Shown one piece after another: positions 45,435 to 53,775 of a stretch of DNA of 64,000 bases; position 1 is the first letter of the stretch, and each line of letters begins with the position of its first letter. The position numbers and the translations under genes were made by a program. The notes beneath the pieces are model-generated. The model had not been told where the DNA came from and ran no database searches. It was given only the letters and a program-made list of their open reading frames with translations. Source of the stretch: Pararhodobacter oceanensis (GTDB lineage: Bacteria; Pseudomonadota; Alphaproteobacteria; Rhodobacterales; Rhodobacteraceae); NCBI RefSeq assembly GCF_003076755.1, contig NZ_QDKM01000009.1:41119-105118 (forward strand), read 5' to 3'.

Positions 45435-46310
45435 ATGCTATATGTAACATTGCGCCAATATCAGTACCTCGTCGCGGTCGCCGATGCCGGCCGGATGACC
45501 GATGCCGCCGCGCGTCTGAACGTCTCGCAGCCCTCCTTGTCGGTGGCGATCAACCGGGTCGAGGCGCGCTTGGGCCGCGAGATTTTCATCCGCCGCAAGG
45601 GCGCCGCGATTGCGATCACCCCCTTCGGGCACCGGTTCATCGCGCAGGCCCGCGAGCTGTTGCGGCAGGCCGAGGCGCTGGAGCAGTCCGCAAGCACCGA
45701 GCGGCCTTTCGTGCTGGGCTGTTTCGAGGATATCGCTCCGTGGTATCTGACCAAAGCGCTGCACATCCTGCGCGAGCGGTTTCCGCAGATGTCGTTTCAG
45801 GGCCGCGAGGGGCGGTTTTCCGATCTGGCGCGGGATATCACCGAGGGGCGCATTGATACGGCGATTTCCTACGACATCGGCTTTGACGAGCGCTTTGATA
45901 AGCAGAAGATCAAACATGTGGCGCCGGTGGCCTTCCTGTCGCCCGCGCATCCATTGGCGGCGTTCAAGGCGCTGACCCTGCAGCAATTGGCGAATGTGCG
46001 GCTGATCCTCTCGGCCGAGGAATTGTCGCTGGGCTTCGTGATGCGGATATTCGAGAGCGCCGGTGTGGATATGCATGTCGAGCATAAGACCGCCTCGCTG
46101 GAGATGATGCGCTCGCTGGCCGCGCATGGGGCCGGGGTCGGGATCAGCTATTCGCACCCGCCGAGTGGGCTGAGCTATGACGGGCAGCCGCTGGTCACCC
46201 TGCCGATCCGCACCACCGAGGCGCTGGCCGATATCGTTCTGGTGCGCTCGACCCTGACGGCGCCCGATCCGAGGGCGGCGGAAATCTCGGAGATACTGGC
46301 GACGGTGTGA
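45435..46310 (+). CDS. LysR-type transcriptional regulator
   Basis: A 291-residue LTTR with an N-terminal winged helix (TLRQYQYLVAVADAGRMTDAAARLNVSQPSLSVAINRVEARLG spans residues 5-47) and a C-terminal ligand domain. An 82-base A/T-rich gap separates it from the divergent dioxygenase gene. TATAG-N7-CTATA (45426-45442), a T-N11-A type site, overlaps the start codon. The start has no clear ribosome site, so leader-poor translation is possible. Confidence 0.9.
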   Translation: MLYVTLRQYQYLVAVADAGRMTDAAARLNVSQPSLSVAINRVEARLGREIFIRRKGAAIAITPFGHRFIAQARELLRQAEALEQSASTERPFVLGCFEDIAPWYLTKALHILRERFPQMSFQGREGRFSDLARDITEGRIDTAISYDIGFDERFDKQKIKHVAPVAFLSPAHPLAAFKALTLQQLANVRLILSAEELSLGFVMRIFESAGVDMHVEHKTASLEMMRSLAAHGAGVGISYSHPPSGLSYDGQPLVTLPIRTTEALADIVLVRSTLTAPDPRAAEISEILATV

Positions 46311-46419
46311 GGTTGAGGGGCGGGTGCATGCGCAACTGTTTGGCCCGTGGAACCCACGGGCCGTGATCACTCGAGCAACAAAGATCTAGAAAGGCACAAA
46401 CAAGAAAGAATAGGCGCTC

Positions 46420-46596
46420 CACCTCCGCCCACCCCCTTTGCCCGGGGTCACCCCGGGCCGCGCCCGACCCTCCCCCAGGGAGGGCGCATTGGCGATGTCT
46501 TACGCCACGCAGCCAACATGGATGCTTTCGAGCGCAGCGCATCGTGGGACGGTTCCGAGCACCCACCCAGAGTCGGGCGCGTCCCTTTGCGCATCA
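46420..46596 (-). repeat. Fourth, dispersed copy of the ~228-bp repeat
   Basis: This copy is inverted relative to the three tandem units at 18.45-19.08 kb. CCCCGGGCCGCGCCCGACCC, then AGGGAGGGCGCATTGGCGATG, then GGATGCTTTCGAGCGCAGCGC, then CACCCACCCAGAGTCGGGCGCG match the repeat in order. The rest of the gap from 46311 to 46883 shows no gene. Just after it, CGCCGCAGCG and a stretch to 46800 have no recognised feature. Confidence 0.8.
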
Positions 46597-46883
46597 CCCC
46601 CGGCGACATAGCCAGCGGCAGGTGCAGACCCAATAAAGCGGCATCTCAGATGCAGAATTTTTCGCCGCAGCGCTTCCCCGCAACTCGTTGAAAACAAAAA
46701 CATCCGCGCCGTAGAACACAAGCACCACACCATGCGACCTCCAACAATTGCCCGCCCTACATGGGAACCGAACCCGCGCGCGGCAGTTAAACCTGTGGTA
46801 GTGCACGGGTCTTGCTTGGGTGTTTTCCGGCCAATTCTCGCCCCGCGCCGCTCAGAAAACACTGCAGCATGGAGGCCCTCCGA

Positions 46884-48458
46884 ATGACTCAAATCACACG
46901 CCGCAATCTGCTGGCCATGATTGGCACAGCGGCAGGCAGCACCGCCATGTATCACGCAATGAGCGCGATGGGACACGCCGCGCCCTCGGATTACACCGGG
47001 CCGATAAGGCTTGATGGCGATCCAAATGGCGCCAAGGTTTTGATCCTCGGCGCCGGTCTCGCCGGCCTCACCGCCGCCTATGAGATGCGCGCCGCGGGCT
47101 ACGAGGTCGAAGTGCTCGAATACCGCGAGAAAGCCGGCGGGCGCTGTTGGACCCTGCGCGGTGGCGACAGCTACACCGAGTTGGGCGGCGCCACCCAGAA
47201 CGTCGATTTTGCCGAGGGCAATTACATCAACCCCGGACCCTGGCGCTTGCCGCATCATCACCATGCGGTGCTCGATTACTGCAAGCGCCTCGGAGTGCCG
47301 CTCGAGCCGTTTATCCAACTCAATTACAGTTCCTATCTGCACCGCTCGGACGCCTACGGCGGCCAGCCGCAGCGGCTGCGCGATATCAAAACCGATTACC
47401 GCGGCCATATTTCGGAACTGCTGGCCAAGGCGGTGGATCAGGGCAAGCTGGATGAACTGGTCAGTACCGAAGACCAAGAGCTGCTGATCGAGAGCCTGCG
47501 CAGTTTTGGCGTGCTGAATAGCCAGAATGAATACGTCAAAAGCCTTGAGGTCAGCGATTACCGCGGCTTTGAAAAACTGCCCGGCGGCGGTGTCGGGGCG
47601 GAACCCGTGGCTTCGGATCTGCTGGATCCACGGCAAGTCGTGCAGTCGCGCCTTTGGGAGTATCTGGCAACCCATGAGACCATCGACCACCAAGCGCCAA
47701 TGTTCCAGCCGGTCGGCGGCATGGACGGGATCGCCATGGGCTTCGAGCGCGAGGTCGGCGATCTGATCACCTATAACGCCAAAGTCGTGGCGCTGCAGCA
47801 AGACGAGAGCGGCGTCACCGTGACATGGGAGAGCGCCGACGGCAGCGGCGAGCGCCAGACCAGCACCGCCGATTACTGCGTCTGCACCATCCCCTTCTCG
47901 ATCCTCAGCCAGATCGACCATAATCTCTCTGGCGGGCTGGCCTCAGCGATTGCCGAAATGCCTTACAATGGCTCCACCAAATGGGGGCTGGAGTTCAAAC
48001 GCCGCTTTTGGGAGCAGGACGAGCAAATTTTCGGCGGTATCAGCTATACCGACCAAGCGATCGGCCAGATCAGCTATCCCTCGACCGGCTATTTCTCGGA
48101 CGGACCCGGCGTGCTGCTCGGCGGCTATACATGGCGCGGCGAAAACTCCTATCGGTTCAACGCCATGCAGCCCGAAGAGCGGCTCGAATGGGCGCTGCGA
48201 CAGGGCGAACGCATCCATCCGCAATACCGCGAAGAGTTCAAAACCGGGGTCAGCGTGGCGTGGCATAAGGTGCCATGGGTGCTCGGCTGTTCGGGGATCT
48301 GGCAGAACCGCGACAATTACGACGACGCGGTGAAAATCGACAACCGCGTGGTCTGCGCCGGTGAGCATCTCTCCTATCTGCCCGCCTGGCAGGAGGGCGC
48401 GATTCTCTCCTCGCTCGACGCGATCTCGCGTCTCCATGACAAAATTATCAACGGGTGA
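46884..48458 (+). CDS. Tat-exported flavin amine oxidase/dehydrogenase
   Basis: A 524-residue FAD-dependent amine oxidase of the MAO/L-amino acid oxidase family. The N-terminus has a twin-arginine signal (ITRRNLLAMIG, R6/R7). The FAD fold has GAGLAGL (56-62) and E79, then AGGR (84-87). The conserved lysine is in NGSTKWGLEF, and the C-terminal FAD contact is VVCAGEHLSYLPAWQEGA. The start at 46884 has GGAGG at 46872-46876. A cytochrome c gene follows after 4 bases, so the physiological acceptor may be cytochrome c and not O2. The amine substrate is unknown. Confidence 0.88.
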   Translation: MTQITRRNLLAMIGTAAGSTAMYHAMSAMGHAAPSDYTGPIRLDGDPNGAKVLILGAGLAGLTAAYEMRAAGYEVEVLEYREKAGGRCWTLRGGDSYTELGGATQNVDFAEGNYINPGPWRLPHHHHAVLDYCKRLGVPLEPFIQLNYSSYLHRSDAYGGQPQRLRDIKTDYRGHISELLAKAVDQGKLDELVSTEDQELLIESLRSFGVLNSQNEYVKSLEVSDYRGFEKLPGGGVGAEPVASDLLDPRQVVQSRLWEYLATHETIDHQAPMFQPVGGMDGIAMGFEREVGDLITYNAKVVALQQDESGVTVTWESADGSGERQTSTADYCVCTIPFSILSQIDHNLSGGLASAIAEMPYNGSTKWGLEFKRRFWEQDEQIFGGISYTDQAIGQISYPSTGYFSDGPGVLLGGYTWRGENSYRFNAMQPEERLEWALRQGERIHPQYREEFKTGVSVAWHKVPWVLGCSGIWQNRDNYDDAVKIDNRVVCAGEHLSYLPAWQEGAILSSLDAISRLHDKIING

Positions 48459-48462
48459 AGCG

Positions 48463-48951
48463 ATGAAAACCACATATCTCACAGCCCTCCTGATCGCCGC
48501 GCTCCCTGCCCTGCCCGTCTTGGCACAGAGCACATCGGATGCGCCCGAGGTCGAACCCCGCCCGCAAGAAGCCGAGATCACCGAGATGGCCGATGGCGGC
48601 GCCGCGTGGCAAAGCGAATACACCGGCACCGACGGCGAAGACCTGTATCAAACGCTCTGCGCGGGCTGCCATATGCCGGACGGGTCGGGCGCGGTCGGGG
48701 CCGGTGAATATCCGGCGCTCAGTGGCAATCCGAACCTCGAGTTCGCCGGCTACGCGACCTATCTGATCGTCAACGGCCAGCAGGCGATGCCCAGCTTCGG
48801 GCATTTCCTCAGCGACGCGCAGGTGGTGGCGATTACCGATTTCATCCAGAGCGGCCTTGGCAATGGTTATGAGCCTGACGGCGATATCGAAGGCGTCGCC
48901 GCTGTCCGCCCGCTTGATCCGGTGGATCAGGATACGGAGGAACATGAATGA
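48463..48951 (+). CDS. Periplasmic c-type cytochrome
   Basis: A 162-residue class I monohaem cytochrome. The signal peptide is MKTTYLTALLIAALPALPVLA. Haem attaches at CAGCH (66-70), and M109 in QAMPSF is the likely axial ligand. The C-terminus is acidic (DQDTEEHE). It sits directly behind the amine oxidase and overlaps the next small gene by 4 bases. The arrangement resembles CycN with the nicotine oxidoreductase NicA2 of Pseudomonas putida, where the cytochrome accepts the flavin electrons. Confidence 0.9.
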   Translation: MKTTYLTALLIAALPALPVLAQSTSDAPEVEPRPQEAEITEMADGGAAWQSEYTGTDGEDLYQTLCAGCHMPDGSGAVGAGEYPALSGNPNLEFAGYATYLIVNGQQAMPSFGHFLSDAQVVAITDFIQSGLGNGYEPDGDIEGVAAVRPLDPVDQDTEEHE

Positions 48952-49067
48952 TTGCTCTCATTCTCGCCCTCGGACTCGGCGCGGCACTGCTTGCAATCAT
49001 CGCCAGCGCCCCGGCTCCACAGCCCCGCCCGATCCCCGTGAAACGGCGTAACGCGGCGCGGCGGTAA
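48948..49067 (+). CDS. 39-residue single-helix membrane protein
   Basis: A short frame overlapping the cytochrome stop (ATGA), with GGAGG eleven bases upstream of its ATG. One hydrophobic helix of about 19 residues (IALILALGLGAALLAIIA) is followed by a proline-rich, basic tail (PVKRRNAARR). It should have the tail in the cytosol. It may anchor or link the cytochrome/oxidase pair to the membrane chain. There is no known family, and it could be missed by standard gene callers. Confidence 0.55.
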   Translation: MIALILALGLGAALLAIIASAPAPQPRPIPVKRRNAARR

Positions 49068-49071
49068 TTTG

Positions 49072-49114
49072 AAAAAGGCTCCGGCGCCCCCTCAGGTCTG
49101 CGGGCGCCGGAGCC
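49072..49114. terminator. Rho-independent terminator between convergent units
   Basis: A perfect 13-bp stem (49077-49089 with 49102-49114) and a 12-base loop. On the minus strand it is followed by five T residues (49076-49072); on + it is followed by CCGCTTTAAA. It probably ends both the amine oxidase operon and the CbiM-like gene. Confidence 0.8.
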
Positions 49115-49185
49115 CCGCTTTAAATCACGATCTGACCGCCTGATCGCGGGGCGCGTGATCCCGCGCCACCGTGTCGGTCAGACAA

Positions 49186-49213
49186 CCTCCGGGCCTGTCA
49201 GCAAGCCCGGAGG
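49186..49213 (-). terminator. Stem-loop after the CbiM-like gene
   Basis: CCTCCGGGC (49186-49194) pairs perfectly with GCCCGGAGG (49205-49213), 12 bases beyond the stop on the minus strand. There is no T-run, so it may stabilise the 3' end more than terminate. Confidence 0.4.
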
Positions 49214-49224
49214 TCCGCTTATAT

Positions 49225-49902
49225 TCAGCCCGCGTGATACAGGCGATGGGTGAACAGCCCGCGGATACTGCCGCCGCGCAGCGCTTTGGCCCCCGCCAGA
49301 ACCGCAAGATCGGCCAGCGACTCGATCAATACCACCAGCATATAGGCCGCGCCAAAGGTCCAGACCGCGTTCAGGTTATCCGCGCCGAATCCCTGCCCGT
49401 AAAAGGCCCAGAATGCGACCCATGCGACCACGCCACCTTGATAAGCGACCGACAGTTTGAGGACATCCGCATAGGCCAGATCCACATAGGCCCGATCCTG
49501 CGGAATGATGCGTTGCGCCAAGGCGCTGATCGCGAACAGCGGCACCAAAAGCGTGGTGACATTGACGAAATACATCGGCAAATCGCTGGGCGCAAAAAAC
49601 GCGCCCTGCACCAGCAGCCCCAACGCCAATCCAAGCGCTGACGGGGCCGCCCCCAAGAGCAGGAACAGCGTCGTGCCAAGGATGAAATGCACCTCGGAGA
49701 CGCCAACCGCGAAATGCGGCAGCAGCTCGAAAAAGACAAAGACGCCCACCGTCGCCAGCACGCTGCGCGCCGCGAAGGACAGGATATTGTGCTGGGCGAG
49801 ATCACTGGCGATCAGCTTGACCGAATAGCCAGCGGCAGCCGCGGCGGTGCCATAGGCAAACACCATTTTGGCGCCGTCAACGACGCCCGGTTCGATATGC
49901 AT
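49225..49902 (-). CDS. CbiM-like cobalt transporter membrane protein
   Basis: A 225-residue membrane protein resembling the substrate-capture subunit CbiM of energy-coupling factor cobalt transporters. The N-terminus MHIEPGVVDGAKM places the metal-binding His next to the cleavable or free amino terminus. Six to seven hydrophobic segments follow, with ELLPHFAVGVSEVHFILGTTLFLLLG in the middle. No CbiN/Q/O genes are adjacent, so it may work alone or with remote partners. A cobalamin riboswitch lies directly upstream. Confidence 0.82.
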   Translation of the reverse strand: MHIEPGVVDGAKMVFAYGTAAAAAGYSVKLIASDLAQHNILSFAARSVLATVGVFVFFELLPHFAVGVSEVHFILGTTLFLLLGAAPSALGLALGLLVQGAFFAPSDLPMYFVNVTTLLVPLFAISALAQRIIPQDRAYVDLAYADVLKLSVAYQGGVVAWVAFWAFYGQGFGADNLNAVWTFGAAYMLVVLIESLADLAVLAGAKALRGGSIRGLFTHRLYHAG

Positions 49903-49971
49903 GAGACAAGTCCCTTGTTATGCCGCCCCACCGGCGGCGTTGGATATAAAGACGGCACGCTGGCCATCGGT

Positions 49972-50120
49972 TTTACGGCAGGTCTCCTGACTTGCGGGTC
50001 GATGCGCGCGGGCCCTTCCCAGCCTTTCGGCCAGTGGTTTTGCCTTTGCACTCACCGCTTACAGTTGCGGGGGCAGTCCGGGGTTTTCACCCGATTCCCT
50101 TTGAAGCCACAGATGTGGCA
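49972..50120 (-). promoter_or_regulatory. Cobalamin riboswitch upstream of the CbiM-like gene
   Basis: Read on the minus strand, the elements appear in order: AAAGGGAATCGGGTG (50102-50088), CCGGACTGCCCCCGCAACTGT (50082-50062), AAGCGGTGAG, and AAGTCAGGAGACCTGCC near 49993-49977. These are the conserved AdoCbl aptamer blocks. It should repress cobalt uptake when cobalamin is sufficient. Between it and the next gene (50121-50321) I see no gene, only a weak CGCC-CATAA-GGCG hairpin. Confidence 0.93.
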
Positions 50121-50321
50121 CCGTAATTCAACGCTAATTCAGATTGTTGCACCGCGCAAAGACTAATTCGGGGGTGTAGAGATCCGCGACATTCCCGCTC
50201 GGCGGCGGTTCTCACCGGTGTTTCTCAACGGTGCAGCCGGTTTCGGGGCAACCCAGCGCCACGCGCCGCCCCATGCCGAACGTGACGCCTCGCCCATAAG
50301 GCGGGTTACTCGGTGGTCGAT

Positions 50322-51233
50322 TCAGCCCCTCGCGCCGTGGGTTTTGCGCAGGTGGTCTTGCCGTTCCGCGATGAAGCGCACGAATAGCAACGCCAGGCTC
50401 TCGCGCCGCGATCTGTCCGGCCAGACGGCGAAATAGCCCAAGGGGATCAAACGCCACGCGGGCAAGAGCCGCAGCAATTCGCCCTTGGCCTCGCCGCGCG
50501 CTGCAAGATGCTCGGGCAGGACCGTCACGCCGAGGTTCTGGCAGGTGAAATGATAGAGCGCGTCGATACTATCGGCATCAAGCCGCGCTTGCCCCAGAAC
50601 CTTGACCACCGCGCCGTCAGCCCCGTGCAATGTGGTGTGGTCGGGCCGGTATTTATAGCGCAGCCAGTCCCAATCCTCCAAGTCGGAGGGGTGGCCGGGC
50701 GGCGGGCGGGTCGAGGCATATTTGACCCCGACCACCAGCGCCCGATCACTTTCCCCCAGCTTGCGCGACATCATCGAACTGTCGTCCAGCCATCCAGCGC
50801 GGATATTGACGTCAAACCCGTCATCCAGCAGATCCTTTTGCTCATCGGTAAAGGCGACCGAAATCGCCACCTGCGGATGCTGCCGAACAAACTCCGCAAT
50901 CGCCGTCGCCAAGGAGGAAGTGGCCAGAAACGCCGGCATCGACACGCGCAGGGCGCCGACCGGCTCTAGCGACAGGGCGTTCAGCTCGTTGAGCCCGTTT
51001 TCCGCGCTGCGCAGCATCTCGGCCACACGGGCATAGAATATCCGCCCCTCATTGGTCAGCGCGATTTTGCGCGTGGTGCGGTAAAGCAGCGTCACCCCGA
51101 GATAGCGCTCGAGGTCAGAGACGCTCTCGCTGACCCGCGAGGGCGCAAGGCCGATCACCTTGGCCGCCGCGCGAAACGAGCCTTCGTCAACGACGCTGGC
51201 AAAGATCGCCATATGCCGCAGGTGATCCATCAT
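50322..51233 (-). CDS. LysR-type transcriptional regulator
   Basis: A 303-residue LTTR of the CrgA/DmlR-like group. The winged helix is MAIFASVVDEGSFRAAAKVIGLAPSRVSESVSDLERYLG (residues 8-46), followed by TLLYRTTRKIALTNEG. The ligand domain fills the rest. It is divergent from the DUF2218 gene with a 94-base gap and is its probable regulator. Confidence 0.9.
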   Translation of the reverse strand: MMDHLRHMAIFASVVDEGSFRAAAKVIGLAPSRVSESVSDLERYLGVTLLYRTTRKIALTNEGRIFYARVAEMLRSAENGLNELNALSLEPVGALRVSMPAFLATSSLATAIAEFVRQHPQVAISVAFTDEQKDLLDDGFDVNIRAGWLDDSSMMSRKLGESDRALVVGVKYASTRPPPGHPSDLEDWDWLRYKYRPDHTTLHGADGAVVKVLGQARLDADSIDALYHFTCQNLGVTVLPEHLAARGEAKGELLRLLPAWRLIPLGYFAVWPDRSRRESLALLFVRFIAERQDHLRKTHGARG

Positions 51234-51327
51234 TGTTCTGCCTGCCCGAATTATGACTTCTGGAATCGATGAATACCCCGATCAATCGCGCAGGCATAGA
51301 TCAACCCTGTAACCAAGGAGTAACGAG

Positions 51328-51615
51328 ATGAACGCCAGCACATTTTTCAATACACCGAATGCCGAACGCTATCTGGGCACGTTGTGCAAACATTTCGGCC
51401 ATAAGGTTCCGGTCACACATCAACCGGGATCGGGCCGTATCGAACTGCCGTTCGGGCATTGCGAGCTGCGCGCCGATGAGAGCGGGCTGCAGATGACCGT
51501 CGAAGCGCCCGACCAGCCGCAACTCGACAAGATGACCGGGGTGATCACCAGCCACCTCGAACGCTTCGCCTTCCGCGAAAACCCGCAGCTTGAGTGGCAG
51601 GTGTCCGGGGCCTGA
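51328..51615 (+). CDS. DUF2218 family protein
   Basis: A 95-residue protein of unknown function. PNAERYLGTLCKHFGHKV at the N-terminus and ITSHLERFAFRENPQLEWQ at the C-terminus define DUF2218. These proteins are often found near siderophore or iron-related genes, but no such context is visible here. AAGGAG lies at good spacing. The 299 bases after it (51616-51914) show no gene or clear signal. Confidence 0.85.
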   Translation: MNASTFFNTPNAERYLGTLCKHFGHKVPVTHQPGSGRIELPFGHCELRADESGLQMTVEAPDQPQLDKMTGVITSHLERFAFRENPQLEWQVSGA

Positions 51616-51914
51616 GCGCCGCTCGGACATAGAGGACACCCACGCGCCGGAGGGTCGGGACGCGGTGAGGAAACACGCTGATCCTGCACCCCGCCCGCCC
51701 GCGAACACGCCGCGGGGGGGAAGCACCTGTGCCATGCGAGCAGGTCCAACCACCTCATCGCAAGACTTAGACCACGTGCCGATCCGGGTAGGCAGCGAGG
51801 CGCCCCCCGAACCGGCGTAGGCTTTCTTAGACAAAGCCGGCGGATGCGGGGCTGCTGCCCTTTGCCGAACCTCTGCCTCGGCCACATCCGCGCAGGCAAG
51901 ATCTCCTAACCGCC

Positions 51915-52451
51915 TTATCCGGTCACGCCGCGGCTGCTCCATGTTTGCGAGGCCGCCTGATCGTCGCTGCAGGTTTCCAGTGACAGCGCCTTGATCTGGT
52001 TGGTGTCGCTGCGCCCGTTCCGCGTGTCCGCGCCGACCGTCATGCAAAGCCCCGTGTCGGAGGCCGGTGTGATCGTGCCCCCATCGGTGAAGCTAAAGCT
52101 CTGCGCGGCGCTGCCATCACACTCCGCCAGCCCGATCGCGGCGCCCGCTTCAAAGGCGGCGACAGTGGCGCAGACATCAAACTCGGGCATATAAAGCGTG
52201 CCCTCGGCGAATTGCACCGAGTCAAACCCCTGATCGACAAAAATCTCGCCCGACGGGCTATAGCAGGTGTGGCCCTGCAACCCGTTATCGGGGTCAGCCT
52301 GCGCGCCCTGACCGCCGGAAATATCGATGCAATAGCCGTTCTGGGTATTGTCGAGCATATCGACAAGGTAGATTTCCACGGTATCTGCCTGTGCCGAACC
52401 GGCGATGAACAGGGCAGCAAGCGCAGCCGATGGCAGGATGAATTTGGTCAT
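51915..52451 (-). CDS. Secreted ricin B-type lectin-like protein
   Basis: A 178-residue exported protein with signal peptide MTKFILPSAALAALFIAGSAQA. The mature part has repeats like NGYCIDISGG, DNGLQGHTCYSP, FDVCATVAAF and TGLCMTVGADT, ending in SQTWSSRG. This matches a beta-trefoil with cysteine pairs and a QTW motif. It may bind carbohydrate outside the cell. It is followed, in gene order, by another secreted protein on the same strand upstream. Confidence 0.72.
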   Translation of the reverse strand: MTKFILPSAALAALFIAGSAQADTVEIYLVDMLDNTQNGYCIDISGGQGAQADPDNGLQGHTCYSPSGEIFVDQGFDSVQFAEGTLYMPEFDVCATVAAFEAGAAIGLAECDGSAAQSFSFTDGGTITPASDTGLCMTVGADTRNGRSDTNQIKALSLETCSDDQAASQTWSSRGVTG

Positions 52452-52605
52452 TAAAGTGGTCCTTTGTTGGGGTCTTTTTTGGGGTCAGTTGCGGGGTGTT
52501 GAAGGTTTCGGGGCGCCACAAGACAGCGCCTTGAAAGCGGTGATGTAATGGGGCGAGAGGCGCCAACCGACGCGGCTCTGCGCCAAGGCCTTTGCACGCT
52601 TGCGA

Positions 52606-53556
52606 TCACCGGCGGCGCTTTTGAAATGACGGGTCGGGGGTGCCCATAAAGCAGCCCAAAACATGCGGATAGGTTTCGGTGACGACATAGCCGTAAACCC
52701 CGTCCTGCATCATCCCGTTACACTGATCGAGATCACCGGACCCGGCGACATACTCCCAATCATCAATAAATGTGCCATCAAATGCGCCGCCCGGTCCACC
52801 ATCGCGTGTCCCGCTGCGCAGGCGGTAACTGCTTGTCGCCCGCCGGATATTGTCTCCATCGGCGATGAAACTGCCAAAGATCGGAAACCCGTCAGCGGCA
52901 AATCCGATCACCGGCGAGGGGGCGCTGGGGTTTTCCTGCTCGAACAGGGCCATCGGGTTGCCGTGGTAATGGTAAGCGCCGTCAGGCTGGGTGTGGGCGT
53001 TATGCTCATCCGCGCCAAAACCGGCGGCAGGCGCCATCGGGTCATAGCGAAACGGCGAGGACATATCGTTGCAGCCGATCCGCCCGTCACCGACGCCGAA
53101 ACACCCCGCCGCCATCAGGTCCAGCTTTACCCCGTTGAGAAACACGGCGTTGTCCGAACGCAGGCTCAAAGCTGTGGGGCTGGCGGCGAAACTCGGATTG
53201 GCGGGAATGCTGTAGCTTTGCCGCTGCTCGGCAAGCGGGGTGACAAATCGGCCGGTGGCGTTGAAATCGTGATTGGGCACCGCGTTCGAGGTGATCTCGC
53301 AGCTGTCGCCATTGACCGTGATCTCCAGTGATGCGCTCAGTCTGCGGTGGTTTTGTACATCATTGACCTCGGCTGAATAACTGTCGGCATAGGCCGCGCA
53401 ACTGGCGAAACGCTCGGATAGAATGGCGTCGGTGATATCCTCATGGGCCTGCGCCGCGGGGGCGCTGAGCGCGAGGATGGCAAGAGTATAAGCAGCCGCG
53501 GCAGGAGGTCTTCGGGCAATATGGTTCGGCGGCAGGGTCGTTTGGCTTTGAAGCAT
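52606..53556 (-). CDS. YHYH-domain secreted protein
   Basis: A 316-residue protein whose YHYH motif lies at residues 195-198 (DGAYHYHGNP), with VIGFAADGFPIFGSF after it and ACID-type cysteines around it (GCFGVGDGRIGCND). It carries a signal peptide ending in SAPAAQA at about residue 37. The domain's role is unknown. The start at 53556 gives a sensible export signal; the frame extending to 53730 does not. It lies 154 bases upstream of the lectin-like gene on the same strand. Confidence 0.8.
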   Translation of the reverse strand: MLQSQTTLPPNHIARRPPAAAAYTLAILALSAPAAQAHEDITDAILSERFASCAAYADSYSAEVNDVQNHRRLSASLEITVNGDSCEITSNAVPNHDFNATGRFVTPLAEQRQSYSIPANPSFAASPTALSLRSDNAVFLNGVKLDLMAAGCFGVGDGRIGCNDMSSPFRYDPMAPAAGFGADEHNAHTQPDGAYHYHGNPMALFEQENPSAPSPVIGFAADGFPIFGSFIADGDNIRRATSSYRLRSGTRDGGPGGAFDGTFIDDWEYVAGSGDLDQCNGMMQDGVYGYVVTETYPHVLGCFMGTPDPSFQKRRR

Positions 53557-53775
53557 CGCACGTCCTATCTTTGGATATCCAAGACTATGCGTGACAGCGA
53601 AACAGCGGCAACGAGACCACGCATGTCTTTGTAACGCGGCAGCCCGCGGTTTCCGTCGATAAATCGCGTCGATTTTAGAAAAATCTCTCCGCCAATCCCC
53701 CACCCCTTCGGCATCCGGCCGCTGCGGCACCTGTCCTCAGCGCTCGCCAAGCATCTGGCCGATGAGCCCAAGCGT

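Noticed and set aside
46730..46800. tRNA-like sequence on the minus strand
   Set aside because: A T-loop-like GGTTCGGTTCCC is present but no acceptor stem, D-arm or anticodon stem can be formed around it.
51301..52047. 248-codon minus-strand frame over DUF2218 and the following gap
   Set aside because: It overlaps a recognised gene completely and has low-complexity, non-conserved sequence.
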